In this document: positions 36,001-45,899 of the stretch, one piece after another
Numbering within the stretch: the first letter of the stretch is position 1
How the letters are laid out: the number at the start of each line of letters is the position of its first letter
Source of the DNA: Warburgia ugandensis
Lineage: Eukaryota > Streptophyta > Magnoliopsida > Canellales > Canellaceae
Direction of reading: 5' to 3'
Length of the DNA stretch: 64,000 nucleotides
NCBI GenBank assembly: GCA_035236585.1
Contig: CP141126.1
Coordinates: 13,033,001 to 13,097,000, forward strand
Translations under genes and position numbers: made by a program
The notes under the pieces: generated by a model
Databases searched by the model: none
The model's input: the letters and a program-made list of their open reading frames with translations, nothing else
Told to the model about the DNA's origin: nothing

Positions 36001-37526
36001 TGGTTATAAATGCATTGCCACATAAATGAATAGTAAAGCACAATTGCTGGCATAATATGAAACAATCATATATGAGAACAATATTACCAAGCAGCAACAG
36101 TAATTTCATCCATCTTCTTACCACGGTGGCCAGATAATGTGTGAGTGAATGCACCAGAAGCAATGTCACATAGACGAACTTGAACATCTTCAGTGCCAGC
36201 AGCTATTAGCATGTGAGACGTAGCTATGGAAGACATAGCAGTTCCATATACCTTTCCAGGCATTTTGAAATTCATTTCCACCTACAAGAGCATTGCTAAA
36301 ATAAAACCTCAAACTGCACATCCAGCAGCAATGTAACCAAAAATATGCAAGATATGAGAAGCCCCTCACTTGAGTTGTATTAGTATCCCACACATTGATG
36401 TAATGGTCGAATGAACCAGTAACAAACAGACCCGTATCAATGGGGTACCAAATAGCTGATGATACAGCATACTTATGCCCATGCTCCCGTTGCTTGTCAA
36501 CAACAAATAGGCACTTGTGTTTTGCAACCAGGCCACTTCCTTCATAATCCGTGGTCCGTTGAACATCAAATATAGCAGTTGATCCATCTGATGCGCCAGA
36601 CAACAGATACCGACCCTCTGTCAAATCAACCTGACCTTGTTGTCAAATTATATGGACAATAAATTAGATAGTGTTTGGATGCCAATGCAGATGCAATTTG
36701 GCCTTTACAATGCCGGTTAAAATGACCTACAAAAGGCCGTAATTGCACTCAAAATGTAAATTGGGTGCAATCTCACCCTTGAGAAAGAAAATTATGTCAA
36801 AAGCAACTGATAGTCAGAATATAATGAGAGGTTGACAACAGAGATTAGCAAGAAATATAAAGACCATATTTAGTTCTTAATTCCATTAAGTTTCCAGTAA
36901 GGACACCCTACGGATTAACGGTCCTGTTCACCTACTTGCAAAGAATCTCAGACAAATCATACAGCCAAAGAAAAAGGTGCGTCTTGGACAAATATGACTG
37001 CAATTTGGCATTTCTAGTTAACAGTAAGAACAATCTAAAATGCCTAACTGCACCCAAACTGCAATTTACTCTCCATCCAGACTCACCCTTTACAAGAAAA
37101 AATATGCCAGAACCACAGGTAGTCAGATTAATCAAACTTCAAATCTCTTTGCCGATTAATTAGATGTTGCAAGCATACATTAGCATGGAATATAAAGACT
37201 CATTTAGTTGTTTAAATTTCATTATCTTTGCCAGAAGAAATTTTCTATATTAAACGGGTTGTCAAACAGCTAGACGGTTTGAGAACATACAAGAGTTCTT
37301 GCCGGCATCCACCAAGTATATGATGAAATAACTCGGAGAGAAAGGGAGGGCAGGGAAAGGAGAAGTAAACATCAACCTGGAGACTGTTAACTGCACCCCG
37401 ATGAGGGCTAACGAACTCCTTCCGATTGGAAAGCTGGAGAGTGGCGACGCGAGATGAACGGACACGATTGGCGAAGGAAAAAGGGCGGATTCGACCCACT
37501 TCTCGATCTGCAACCTCCTTCCACAT
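18972..37526 (-). CDS. CSA: CSA/ERCC8 WD40 DNA-repair protein (complete, nine exons)
   Basis: Exons on the minus strand are 37377-37526, 36370-36630, 36122-36281, 24960-25135, 23240-23492, 20199-20353, 20000-20089, 19830-19901 and 18972-19028. All have GT/AG borders and unbroken phase, giving 457 aa. The start MWKEVADREVG and the end DNWSD-stop match Arabidopsis CSA-1 (ERCC8 ortholog) as I recall it. WD40 repeats are visible around residues 42-73 (HRGAVNSLQ..LSGASDGS..FDV), 102-135, 138-187, 191-223, in the exon 5/6 junction (AHYGAVTSLKA..GSDSRLRLWDIES), and at the C-terminus (GHYECINCC..DRQILAWSP). A Ser/Gly/Lys-rich insert falls in exon 5. CSA is the substrate receptor of a CUL4-DDB1 ubiquitin ligase in transcription-coupled nucleotide-excision repair in the nucleus. 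Introns 3 and 5 carry mobile elements, all antisense to the gene. I see no disabling change. Confidence 0.95.
21074..22148 (+). mobile_element. RTE-clade LINE, 3' fragment, in CSA intron 5
   Basis: The forward strand encodes the end of a reverse transcriptase (MLFADEIVMIEKT, a variant of the FADD box, near 21346). It then has the RTE C-terminal region: FQYLGSIIHERGEIEREV, GWNKWRCASRVLCDRWV, AMLYGSECWAIKERHVHKMS, KWFGHVQ. In-frame stops and frame changes break it into pieces (the longest are 21475-21813 and 21814-22065), so it is dead. A stretch of about 110 bp near 21125-21230 is absent from the sister copy at 34.1 kb. It ends AAGGTCTTGATGACGATT, the usual RTE tail. About 34 bases of host sequence (AGCTAAGGAGACTTA...) flank it on both sides, at 21034-21067 and 22180-22213. 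It lies antisense to CSA. Confidence 0.88.
22899..22911. repeat. Short (CA)n run
   Basis: About six CA units in CSA intron 5. Confidence 0.8.
23937..24011. repeat. (CT)n microsatellite in CSA intron 4
   Basis: About 36 nearly perfect CT units. They give Ser-Leu and Arg-Glu repeat frames on the two strands, which are not genes. Confidence 0.97.
25765..25795. repeat. Perfect 31-bp palindrome
   Basis: A 15-base arm (ATGATTACCAGCATT), a one-base A loop and the exact reverse complement. It lies in CSA intron 3, about 90 bases left of the virus fossil. Confidence 0.9.
25844..25877. repeat. Imperfect GC-rich hairpin at the fossil's left border
   Basis: AGAGGGGGGTGC and GCACCTTCCCCCCTCT can pair around a short CTTGAAT loop with a small bulge. 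It sits after a (TAA)n/(TA)n run at 25800-25836. Confidence 0.7.
25886..32455 (+). mobile_element. Endogenous badnavirus-like pararetrovirus (Caulimoviridae), fossil
   Basis: Parts in order: an ORF1-like frame (26436-27080) with a coiled-coil middle and Lys-rich end, whose stop overlaps the next start as ATGA, as in badnaviruses; a polyprotein region (about 27077-31860); and a further frame at 31862-32320. Within the polyprotein region: an N-terminal block containing SRHRVYQHYSEERIRVTE, a coat region, a CCHC knuckle (CFICGEEGHFTREC, about 29130), a second Cys cluster (CAYC..CPDC..CLLC, about 29475-29560) typical of badnaviruses, an aspartic protease (ILDTGA, about 29960), a reverse transcriptase with YIDDILVF (about 31005) and an RNase H (about 31420-31820). 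The polyprotein region is broken, with roughly three to five breaks. Long open stretches suggest a fairly young insertion. The left end is rearranged (see findings). It lies in CSA intron 3, antisense to the gene. The exact right border with the adjoining LINE is uncertain by tens of bases. Confidence 0.92.
32456..34987 (+). mobile_element. RTE-clade LINE, 5' truncated, in CSA intron 3
   Basis: It starts inside the endonuclease domain (RIFIGADLNGHIRKDKEGYD, then SQIDFFLLKNNERSICKDCK and the QHR motif). It continues through the linker to the reverse transcriptase (MNSEKAMGPDGIPIEA near 33560, NQFGFMPWRSTMEAIFLL near 33845, QGSALSPYLFTLVLDELTKH near 34125, FANDIVLL where FADD is expected near 34215). 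It then has the RTE C-terminal block (YLGLMIHESGEIETEVT). At least half a dozen stops or frame changes make it dead. It ends in AAGGTCTTGATGATGATG repeats, the normal RTE 3' tail. It abuts the right edge of the virus fossil, and no clear target duplication was found. It is a close relative of the copy at 21.1-22.1 kb. Confidence 0.9.
34988..36121. other. Right-hand remainder of CSA intron 3
   Basis: No gene or repeat recognised between the LINE tail and exon 3. Confidence 0.55.
36672..37220. repeat. Diverged direct duplication in CSA intron 1
   Basis: Blocks around 36690-36890 and 36990-37220 share diverged sequence in the same order (CTCACCCTT, TAGTCAGA, GAATATAAAGAC/AAATATAAAGAC, TTAGTT, TTTCATTA/TTCCATTA). 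Probably two copies of one old repeat; family unknown. Confidence 0.4.
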
Positions 37527-38083
37527 TTCCAGCGCATCTTCGGCGGGGCTCCGGTAGGTGGAATCTCGGAAAACTGACAGTCTCCGGCGAGTTTTTGAAA
37601 TTGGGAAGGAAGATGCAGATTTCTAGCACTCTTTGGCGTAGGAAGTGGAGGATCTGAGTCAGGTTTTTGTTTTTCTCAGTGGTTAACGAATTCTGCTAAA
37701 CCCAGATGAGACGGGTCCATTGCGTATGACCAACGCTCACGTCGCTTATAGTTGCAGGATCTTCTAGCGGGCCTTTTATTGGTGGGACTCGCAAGGGAAA
37801 TCACCTTCTCCGGTCTTATCCAAACCTGAATGGCTTGATAGAAGAGTAATTAGCCCGAACATGAGCATTAGGGGCGGCAAAATATGACAGGACACGATAA
37901 CATGGCTCAGATCCGACACTAATTTAGTGGGTTTGGGTCGAATCTTATCGTATTAAATGACACGCCAAAAATCATATCATGTTCGAGTCAATCAATTAGA
38001 CCCGTCGTGTCGACCTGTTTAACACACAACCTATTTACTCATTACCTTGACACGATTCTAACCTATGGAATTGTTGAAAATAT

Positions 38084-39083
38084 AGGATGGTTCCTGAATA
38101 ACCGTCCTATATTACTAAAAATTAGATTAAATGCTAAAAATTAGCTAAAAATCATTAATACATGAAGATTCAAGCATGAGTAAGCTATATATGTTGATAA
38201 GAATAGGTATTAACTAATAAATATAAAAAAGAACAATTTTTTTCCTAATTTTCGTAACTTATTTTTTCAAAAAAATTAAAAAATAACACTAAATTACAAC
38301 AAAAAAGAAGAAGGTGAAAACATTATCACACATGAATACACAACATGGGAAAGCTCTATATGTGGATAGAAATATGTTTCAATGAAGAAATACAAAAAAA
38401 CAATGACTTTTTATTATTATTTTCGTAACTGATTTTTTCGAAAAAAACAGTAAAAAACCTAAAAACAAACTCAAATATACAGCAAAGAAGTATAAAACTC
38501 AAATGGAATATTTCTTATACACATAGAACTAAAACCCATCAAGATCTATGGAAAATAGTTAACAAAAAACAAAAAAATTGAAAAAAATACATATTGTAAA
38601 ATTCATAAATAAATGCCTTTTTTTGCTTAGATCTATGAAAGATCGAAGAGGAATGGTGGTTTTCACCTTCTCAGACTAAAATCCATCAAGATCTATGGAA
38701 AATAGTTAACAAAAAACAAAAAAATTGAAAAAAAGGTACTGGTTTTTACGTTTTTTACAGAACTGTATACATATTGTAAAATTCGTAAATACATACCTTA
38801 TTTTTCTTAGATATGTGAAAGATCGAAGAGGAATGGTTGTTTTCACCTTCTCAGTAGTTTGGACCATTGAAAGATTGAAAATTTAAAATTAGGGCTGATC
38901 AAGGTAAAAAACGATATATAGAACAATATAGGATGGTTATTTAAAAACCGTCCTATAATATATATAATGAAATATAGGACGGTTTTTTTATAACCATCCT
39001 ATAAGTTATATAGGATGGTTATTTTATTTATTAGAAAGGTACAGGACGGTTGTTGACATGTTGTTGCATAACCGTCGTATAAG
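38084..39083. repeat. Left group of GACGGTT/AACCGTC hairpins
   Basis: Palindromic units of the type ATAGGATGGTT-n-AACCGTCCTAT occur at 38084-38112 and as three clustered units at about 38932-39083, with AT-rich sequence between. Confidence 0.85.
38529..38854. repeat. Two tandem units of ~145-180 bp
   Basis: Both units carry CATCAAGATCTATGGAAAAT, a run of AAC/A repeats, TACATATTGTAAAATTC, then GAAAGATCGAAGAGGAATGG and TTTTCACCTTCTCAG. Confidence 0.85.
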
Positions 39084-39084
39084 C

Positions 39085-39860
39085 TATAAGAGTTATGTAT
39101 TTAATTAATCTTAGTTGAGGATGTGCTTAAATAAAAATAGTTATTAAGTATAGAGTAAAGAAAGAGTTATGTAATTAACTCATCTTAATTTCCTTAAAGA
39201 TGAACTTAAAAAGACAAGGCATATATGTAATTAACTAATCTCAGTTGAGGATGACTGGATGAGTAAAGAAAGAGTTATTAATTAATCTTAGTCGAGGATG
39301 TGCTTTAAAAAAAATAGTTATTAAGTATAGACTAAAGAAAGAGTTATGTAATTAACTCGTCTTAATTTCCTTAAGGATGAGCTTAAAAAGACAGAGCATA
39401 TATGTAATTAACTCATCTCAGTTGAGTATCAGCTTAAAAACAAAGTTATGTAAGTAACTCGTACTGTCATACTCAATTCAATAATTGTTGAGGTTGGAGA
39501 TGAGTAAAGTAAGTGTTATGTATTTAACTCATATGATCTCAGTTGAGGATCAGCTTAAAAAAGCAAAGTTATGTAAGTAACTCATATTCAATTCAAAAGT
39601 TGTTGAGGATAAGTAAAGAAAGAGTCATGTAATTAACTCATTAGGTAAGAATGACTGAATGAGAATAGAAACAGTTATGTAATTAACTCAGTAGCTTGAA
39701 AGTTGAGAATGAGTATAAAAAGAGTTATGTAATTATCTCATTAGTGGATAATAAGTATAGGAAGGGTTCGAAGGGAATATTTATTAGTTATGTAATGAAC
39801 TCATTAGGTGAGGTGAGAATGAGAACAAAGAATAGGAGTTATGTGTTGAATTAACACAAA
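39085..39860. repeat. Minisatellite-like array of GAGTTATGTAATTAACTC
   Basis: Roughly a dozen irregularly spaced units carry GAGTTA-TGTAAT-TAACTC or a close variant. The unit is itself an inverted repeat. Spacers often read TCATCTTAATTTCC or TGAGGAT. Confidence 0.85.
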
Positions 39861-41400
39861 TGTTGAATGATATTACTAAAGGAGTTACTAAATTTTACTC
39901 TACAGGAATGATGGATCATGGATGAATGAGTTATTCCTAATCTATTATCATCAATTGGGAGTTAGAAATGAGAAACAAATATTGAGTTATACGAGTTGGA
40001 TACATAATATTCATGAATTTGATTAAAAAGAGATATATTAGATCAATTGGTGATGACATGTGAAATTAACATAAGAAAAGTATTAGCATTTATAATTTTA
40101 TACAATATATAATAGTTAGTTAGTCTCTCACTTCACTTGTACTTGTACAAGTTACAAAACTTGGTTAATTAATTTTGTACTAAGTGTGACTTGTAAGTTT
40201 GTAACTGACAATGTGTAGCGAATCTTAAAATGTTTGATAAGAAAATTAGAGACAGTGTGTAAGTACAGCTAAGTCTTAGGTTATAACTTATAGTTATAGT
40301 AAACAACCAACCAGGGTAGGGGCTTTAGCTTAAGACTTATAATTCAATTGGATTTGGGCTTACTTACATACAAAAAGACAAAACAATTGCCTTGAGAATT
40401 AGTATTGAAAGAGTTATGTAATTAACTCATTAGGTGAGGTGAGAATGAGAACAGAGAATAGGAGTTATGTATTGAATTAACACAAAAGCTTATCAAGAGA
40501 GAATTAGAGGGATATTGATATGATGATGAAACTAAAATTAATTATGGATTGTGGTCTATACTCTATAGTGAAAACTGAAAAGAAGTGGCATTGATGGTAA
40601 AATGAATAATAATCATAAGGAAAAAAAACAAATGTTGAATGATATTACTAAGGGAGTTACTAAATTTTACTCTACATGAATGATGGATCAATGGATCATG
40701 GATGAATGAGTTATTCCTAATCTATTATCATCAATTGGGAGTTAGAAAAGAGAAGCAAATATTGAGTTATATAAGTTAGATACATGATATTCATGAATTT
40801 GATGAAAAAGAGATATATTAGATCAATTGGTGATGACATGTGAAATTAACATAAGAATGATGGATCAATGGATCATGGATGAATGAGTTATTCCTAAACT
40901 ATTATCATTAATTGGGAGTTAGAAAAGAGAAGCAAATATTGAGTTATATAAGTTAGATACATGATATTCATGAATTTGATGAAAAAGAGATATATTAGAT
41001 CAATTGGTGATGACATGTGAAATTAACATAAGAAAATCATTAGCATTTATAATTTTATACAATATATAACAGTTAGTTAGTCTCTCACTTGACTTATACT
41101 TGTACAAGTTACAAAACTTGGTTAACTAATTTGCTACTAAGTGTAACTTGTAAGTTTGTAACTGACAATGTATAGCTAATCTTAAAATGGTTGATAAGAA
41201 AATTAGAGACAGTGTGTATATATAACTAAGTCTTAGGTTATAACTTATAGTTACAGGCTTATAGCAAACAACCACCAGCCAAGCTAGGGCGCTTTAGCAG
41301 CTTAGCTTTAGCGTAAGACTTCAAATTCAATTGGATAATTGGATTTGGGAATTGGGAATTGGGCTTACTTACATACAAAAGACAAAACAATTGCCTTAGA
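39780..41400. repeat. Large direct duplication with inner triplication
   Basis: About 39790-40405 and 40406-41400 share the same ordered sequence (from AACTCATTAGGTGAGGTGAG to ACAAAACAATTGCCTT). The second copy contains extra sequence and a further repeat of about 180 bp (GAATGATGGATCAATGGATC, at 40674 and 40854). Confidence 0.85.
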
Positions 41401-41742
41401 CTAGATTGACTTAGTAGGCCTAGATAATTATTAATTAGTTAAACCTTTATGTTTTCAGTTTTCATTTTGTTTTCCCGCAACTACAAGGGGGGCCCACACA
41501 TCGGATCTAACATCAAGGACTCAAAATATTTGACAAATGATTGAAGTGTAAGTTTCATTAACTCCAGTTGCCACTTGCCAGTTTGGAATTGGAGAAAAGA
41601 AAACTATCTGTCCCTGTCAGGCAGGCCAGCGCCAAGGTTAGACCGTTTGTCGGCACAGGCAGATTGGTCACTGGAAGTCTGGCACATCACAGTCACACTC
41701 ACAGATTGGTAAAGTACTAATAAGCCATATCCATATGTGTAA

Positions 41743-42120
41743 AATAGGACGGTTAGTCCTTAACCGTCCTATATTCTTATGTAAAAATAGGACGGTTAGT
41801 GCATAACCGTCCTATATTTAGACAATATAGGACGGTTAATGCATAACCATCCTATATGTTACAAATATAAGACGGTTAACCGTCCTATAAAACATAACTT
41901 ATAGGATGGTTATGACATAACCGTCCTATAAAACGCATAACATATAGGATGGTTATTTTACAACCGTCCTATAAAACATAACATAACGGTTGTTTCACAA
42001 CTGTCCTATAAAACACATAACAACCATCCTATATGTTATGTGTTTTATAGGACCGTTGTGAAACAACTGTCCTCTATGTCATGTTTTATAAGACGGTTGT
42101 AAAATAACCGTCATATGTTT
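41743..42120. repeat. Right array of about nine GACGGTT hairpins
   Basis: Consecutive units such as ATAGGACGGTTAGTGC plus ATAACCGTCCTAT follow every 35-45 bases. Each unit pairs with itself, and arms vary between GGACGGTT, GGATGGTT and AAGACGGTT. The block ends next to TTTTGTAGTTG (42119-42129), which loosely resembles a CACTA-type end (CACTACAAAA). Confidence 0.9.
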
Positions 42121-42425
42121 TGTAGTTGGTTTGGCTCCATTCACTTGGGAGCAGTTTTTTTACTAAGTCGTAATAGGGGAATTGAGTCGTTTCATGTCGT
42201 GTTGTGTCATTTCGTGTCGTGTATCCAACACGACTCAATCAATTAATCGTGTTACACAGGTCGTGTCTTGTCATTTTTTTAAGAACTAGGTCGTGTACGA
42301 GTCATAGGTTTTTGACACGACTATTAATCGTGTTGTGTTCGTGTCGACCCATAACTCTAATCGTGTCGTGTTCGTGTCGCCACAAACACGACCCGTCAAC
42401 CCGAATTGCCACCCCTAATGGGCCT

Positions 42426-42999
42426 CGATTCACATACCCATAAGAAGAACCAATAAGGTGTGTAGATTTGGAGAGTGAGATCAACTGGCTTCTACAAGTT
42501 AATAGTTTATCCATCACATAAATTACGTTTGATTGGCAAAAAGTTTGTGGTGGGGAAACATCATGCTGTGGCTTATCAAATAATAAACTCGAGTGGTTTG
42601 GACCATTTCCTTCATGATCTACTTGATGCTGTTGGGGAACCCCGAGCCCCAGCCTAAACTTCAAACCCAATCAACAAATGGATGGGTACTTTTCCTAATA
42701 GCTGAAGGGAGTCTTGGGTAGTCAAGTAACTATGAGAAATGTACAGAAATCTAGTCCCTTTTTGGCAGAGTCTATTGGATCCGATGTTTTTCTTTTACTT
42801 AACCTCATTGTAGTTTTATGTGTTCTTCATTGCCTAGCTCATAAACCGTAGCATAGATTACAGCAGAAGAAGAGCACTAAGAATCACTTTACTTAGTCCT
42901 GATTTATAAAGGAAGAATAAAAAGAGTTGCATTATTAAATCTAAGGGCGCTAGATTTCTTTCTTTTTGGTGAGAATAATGTATAATTAGGAAAATGAAT
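42426..42999. other. Intergenic, no gene seen
   Basis: No supported feature; short frames only. Confidence 0.5.
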
Positions 43000-43080
43000 A
43001 AAAGGGCAGCCCCGGTGCACGAAGCTCCCGCCTATGCAGAGTCTGGAGAAGGAGCGGACCACATGGGCCTAAAAGTAGTC
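43000..43080 (-). repeat. Au SINE 3' fragment
   Basis: On the minus strand the last ~80 bases are present, ending TTCGTGCACCGGGGCTGCCC. Confidence 0.82.
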
Positions 43081-43632
43081 AATGGTGGTAACCAACTATG
43101 TTGTTTAGTTTCTTAATAGATCCTTCGGATTGGTTTGATGTCACCTTTAGAATGAAGATAATGTCATTAACAGATTTAAGAGTTCGTTTGATTGCCAACT
43201 ATACTGTTATAAGCTGATCTAACAAGATGAATGGATTTGGACTGGACCCCCAAAAAAAAAAAAAATTTGTTCTGGGTAGGCTTCGCTCTTAATTGTGTAA
43301 TATGTACTCTCTTTTTTCATGTTATTAATCATTAGATGTGAAAAATAACTTGCATTCTTCTCATTTAATGAGAGATTTACCACGAAGAGATTCAGGAAAT
43401 TCAGCAAAGTAGAGTGGTGCCTGAATGTCATGACGCCAAACACCAAAATAGAGAACTTAAGTATCATGATTAGCTTAGGCGGGGCCACGATGGCTCCTTT
43501 TTTTCAATTTAAGCAGCGAAAAAATGCAATGGACCGAGATGCTCGTCCTTCGCTAAACAAGGTTTTCATGGTGAAATAAACCTCTCATTTTCCCCAAAAA
43601 TTCAGTAGAGTCCCCTCTATTTTTGGACTTAG

Positions 43633-44126
43633 TGTCACGGACTTGCATTGTAGGGTCTATGACCAATGCCCATAAACTTCAATAGAGGCTTGCGTAGCTT
43701 AACTTGAGAGGTTTAGATCCATCAAAGGGATCCATAATTTAGAAGGCTCAAGTACATCATGTAAATATCTTGTTTTTAGAATTCTCCATGAGCATCTTGA
43801 ATGTGTTAGAACCAAAAACTTGTATAGAGACTTCTAGAGAGGATTCTAAAATAGTTTCCAACCGTTGGATGGTTAACACTTATAAAAATCCCCACCATCC
43901 ATTGAGGAGGTAGAAGGAAGTAAGCACCTATAAATAGGGGAGCTTCCTCACTTGCAAAGCATTCAAGACTTGTAAGCATCTTCAAAGCAATAAAGCTAGA
44001 GTTCCTTCCAAATTCTTTTTCAGTTGTTCTTCTCCTTTGGATTTTTAGTTAGGCTTACTTAATTGATTCATGACGAGAAGTCAATCTAAATGCCACACGG
44101 GAGTCTGATTAGTTAAGCCCGAGACA
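43633..44126 (+). mobile_element. Probable solo LTR, fossil
   Basis: A 494-bp unit begins TGTCACGG and ends CCCGAGACA, with TTAG directly on both sides. Inside are a TATA box (TATAAATA, 43929-43936) and, about 55 bases on, a polyadenylation-like AATAAA (43989-43994), the order expected of U3-R. No internal domain or second LTR is seen within the window. The superfamily is uncertain. Confidence 0.5.
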
Positions 44127-44130
44127 TTAG

Positions 44131-45720
44131 GCATTTAACGTATGCCCTGTAATTCACTTGATAAACATTATGAAATTCAACGAAGACTCAACCTCCTCAC
44201 TATTTCAGTCAAACATCAATTTTTTTATTTCCTATTTACAAAACTAGGAGTTCTAATTGCATCCACTCAATATACTCGTCAATCAAAACAGTAATCAAGA
44301 GAACCATACACATTGCCCTTCTCATAAAAAATAAAAAACTATACATCTCAAGTTTACCAAAATACAAGTATAAAAAAGAATGATGTAATGAACAGCAAGA
44401 TATGATCAGAACATCCAATCAAGTCTCATTCACCTATCATCGGTGCCTTTTCTCTATCCCCTCGACCTGTAGTTGTAAAATGATAGGATGAGCTGTAAAG
44501 CCCACAAAACCTTGTACGTATATTCCACTGTTCTTGTTGAGTCTAGCTCAACCCCATTTCTTTGTTCAATCAGGAAACATTTCACATATTTTATCAAATA
44601 ATCATTCATCTTGGAATCTCATTTATTATACAATTTTCACAATAATACAATAAGTATAGCATTTAAATACTATAAACATGCATACTTTCAACATAATTAT
44701 CATACTAATCCAACAATATTTCAATGCAAAGTTAGCATCATGGGTGTTGTACACCGTCATCCTCCCGAAGACCAAGTCGTCTTTTACCTTAATATTACCA
44801 TCTTGGACAGCCCCACCATGGTTGTGGTCTTCCAAGTAGCCTTTTCCCTTCTCTCAAGCCCTTCCTACCATACAAATCATGATCGACTCCATTAAAAGCA
44901 AGACGCATCAGAACTATAGGCCCCACACAAAAAAGACCCCATTTAATAAAAATCTTCCTATGGCTCTAGATCTAGTAGAATTCAAGCTACTCTCACCAAA
45001 TCTAATGATCAATTTCAAAATCCAATGGTCTAAACTGAAAATCAAATGTGAACTAACCTAGCAACACTGAAACCACTTTTATAATTATATTTAAACAAGG
45101 TTAGGAAAATCTCACAAAACCAACAGAAAAGGAAGGATATAGAAGGGGGTTTAGGGTTATTACAGACCTATTCTAATGCTATTGATCGGCAAATAAAAGG
45201 AGGGAAAGGACCGAGACTATTGGAAATAATTTGTCACCGGAGAATTGTATAATCACTGTCAATCCAAATTTTGACAAAAATCCAGTAATCAGTCATTGGT
45301 TGCCAGTGGGTGTAAGAGAGGGCATCTTCATCGTCCTCTGCCATCGGTGAAAATCTGGTGATCGAATGGCAGGCGAGCAAGATGGAAGAGAGAGAGAGAG
45401 GAGGCGTTGCAACGGGTAAGATGCATTCTTCTTGTCATTTTGCCATTTTTTTTTTCTCCGGTGTAGGCGAGTTGAGCTCCACATGGGGACCTTGACTCCC
45501 AGTTGTTGGGCTCCTCCGTATGAGTGGGGTCACTTAAACCAATCTACTTACCATCGGCTGCCTGTACAATTGAAGTACCAAAACCAATCTACTTACCCAG
45601 CGTCCCATGTACAAATGTTCCCTTAGTAAAGGATCTATGATCAGTTCAATGATCTGAACAATTCGTACACCGTGCTTTGTCCTTCGACCAGATGACTTTA
45701 GTAGATTACATGTTTGATAA
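44131..45720. other. Intergenic, no gene seen
   Basis: AT-rich. A small CT-rich segment near 45290-45480 has a short minus-strand frame starting MAEDDEDALSYTHW, without splice or family support. Confidence 0.45.
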
Positions 45721-45899
45721 CGGGCAGCTCCAATGCACGAAGCTCCTGCCTATGCAGGGTTTGAGGAAGGGACAGACCATAAGGGCCTAAAGTACACAGT
45801 TTTATTTTGCATTTGCAAAAGGTTGTTTCCACGCCTTGAACCAGTGACCTCAAGGTTACATGATGACAACTTTTTCCGTTGCACCAAAGCTCCCCTTCA
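45721..45899 (-). repeat. Au SINE copy, full length, with target duplication
   Basis: On the minus strand it runs from GGGGAGCTTTGGTGCAACGG to TTCGTGCATTGGAGCTGCCC. GATTACATGTT(T)GATAA lies on both sides (about 45704-45720 and 45903-45918). Confidence 0.9.

Larger units (their letters stand above)
37869..42417. mobile_element. hAT-like non-autonomous element with hairpin-array interior
   Basis: The ends are inverted repeats: TAGGGGCGGCAA on the left and TTGCCACCCCTA on the right. Flanks ATGAGCAT and ATGGGCCT match at 6 of 8 positions, as expected for an old 8-bp hAT target duplication. TAGGGGTGGCAA-type ends are known from plant hAT elements. Both ends carry CGTGTCG/CACGAC motifs (37900-38080 and 42185-42400). 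No transposase-like frame is present in 4.5 kb. The interior is made of hairpin arrays, palindromic minisatellite and nested duplications (listed separately), and may be a second element nested inside. The left end lies about 340 bases from the CSA start codon, so it sits in the CSA 5' region. Confidence 0.62.

Noticed and set aside
37262-37537. Overlapping minus-strand frame at the CSA 5' end (starts MRWKCGRRLQ)
   Set aside because: Out of frame with the conserved MWKE start; shadow of CSA exon 1.
41743-42120. Regularly spaced repeats that could suggest a CRISPR-like array
   Set aside because: Plant nuclear DNA; units are self-palindromic, spacers are not unique sequences of constant length, and no cas-like gene is present.
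42204-42443. 79-codon forward frame rich in Arg, Cys and Ser
   Set aside because: Arises from CGTGTCG repeats in the right end of the hAT-like element.
45293-45484. Minus-strand frame including MAEDDEDALSYTHW as a first exon
   Set aside because: No usable donor after it and no further exons found.
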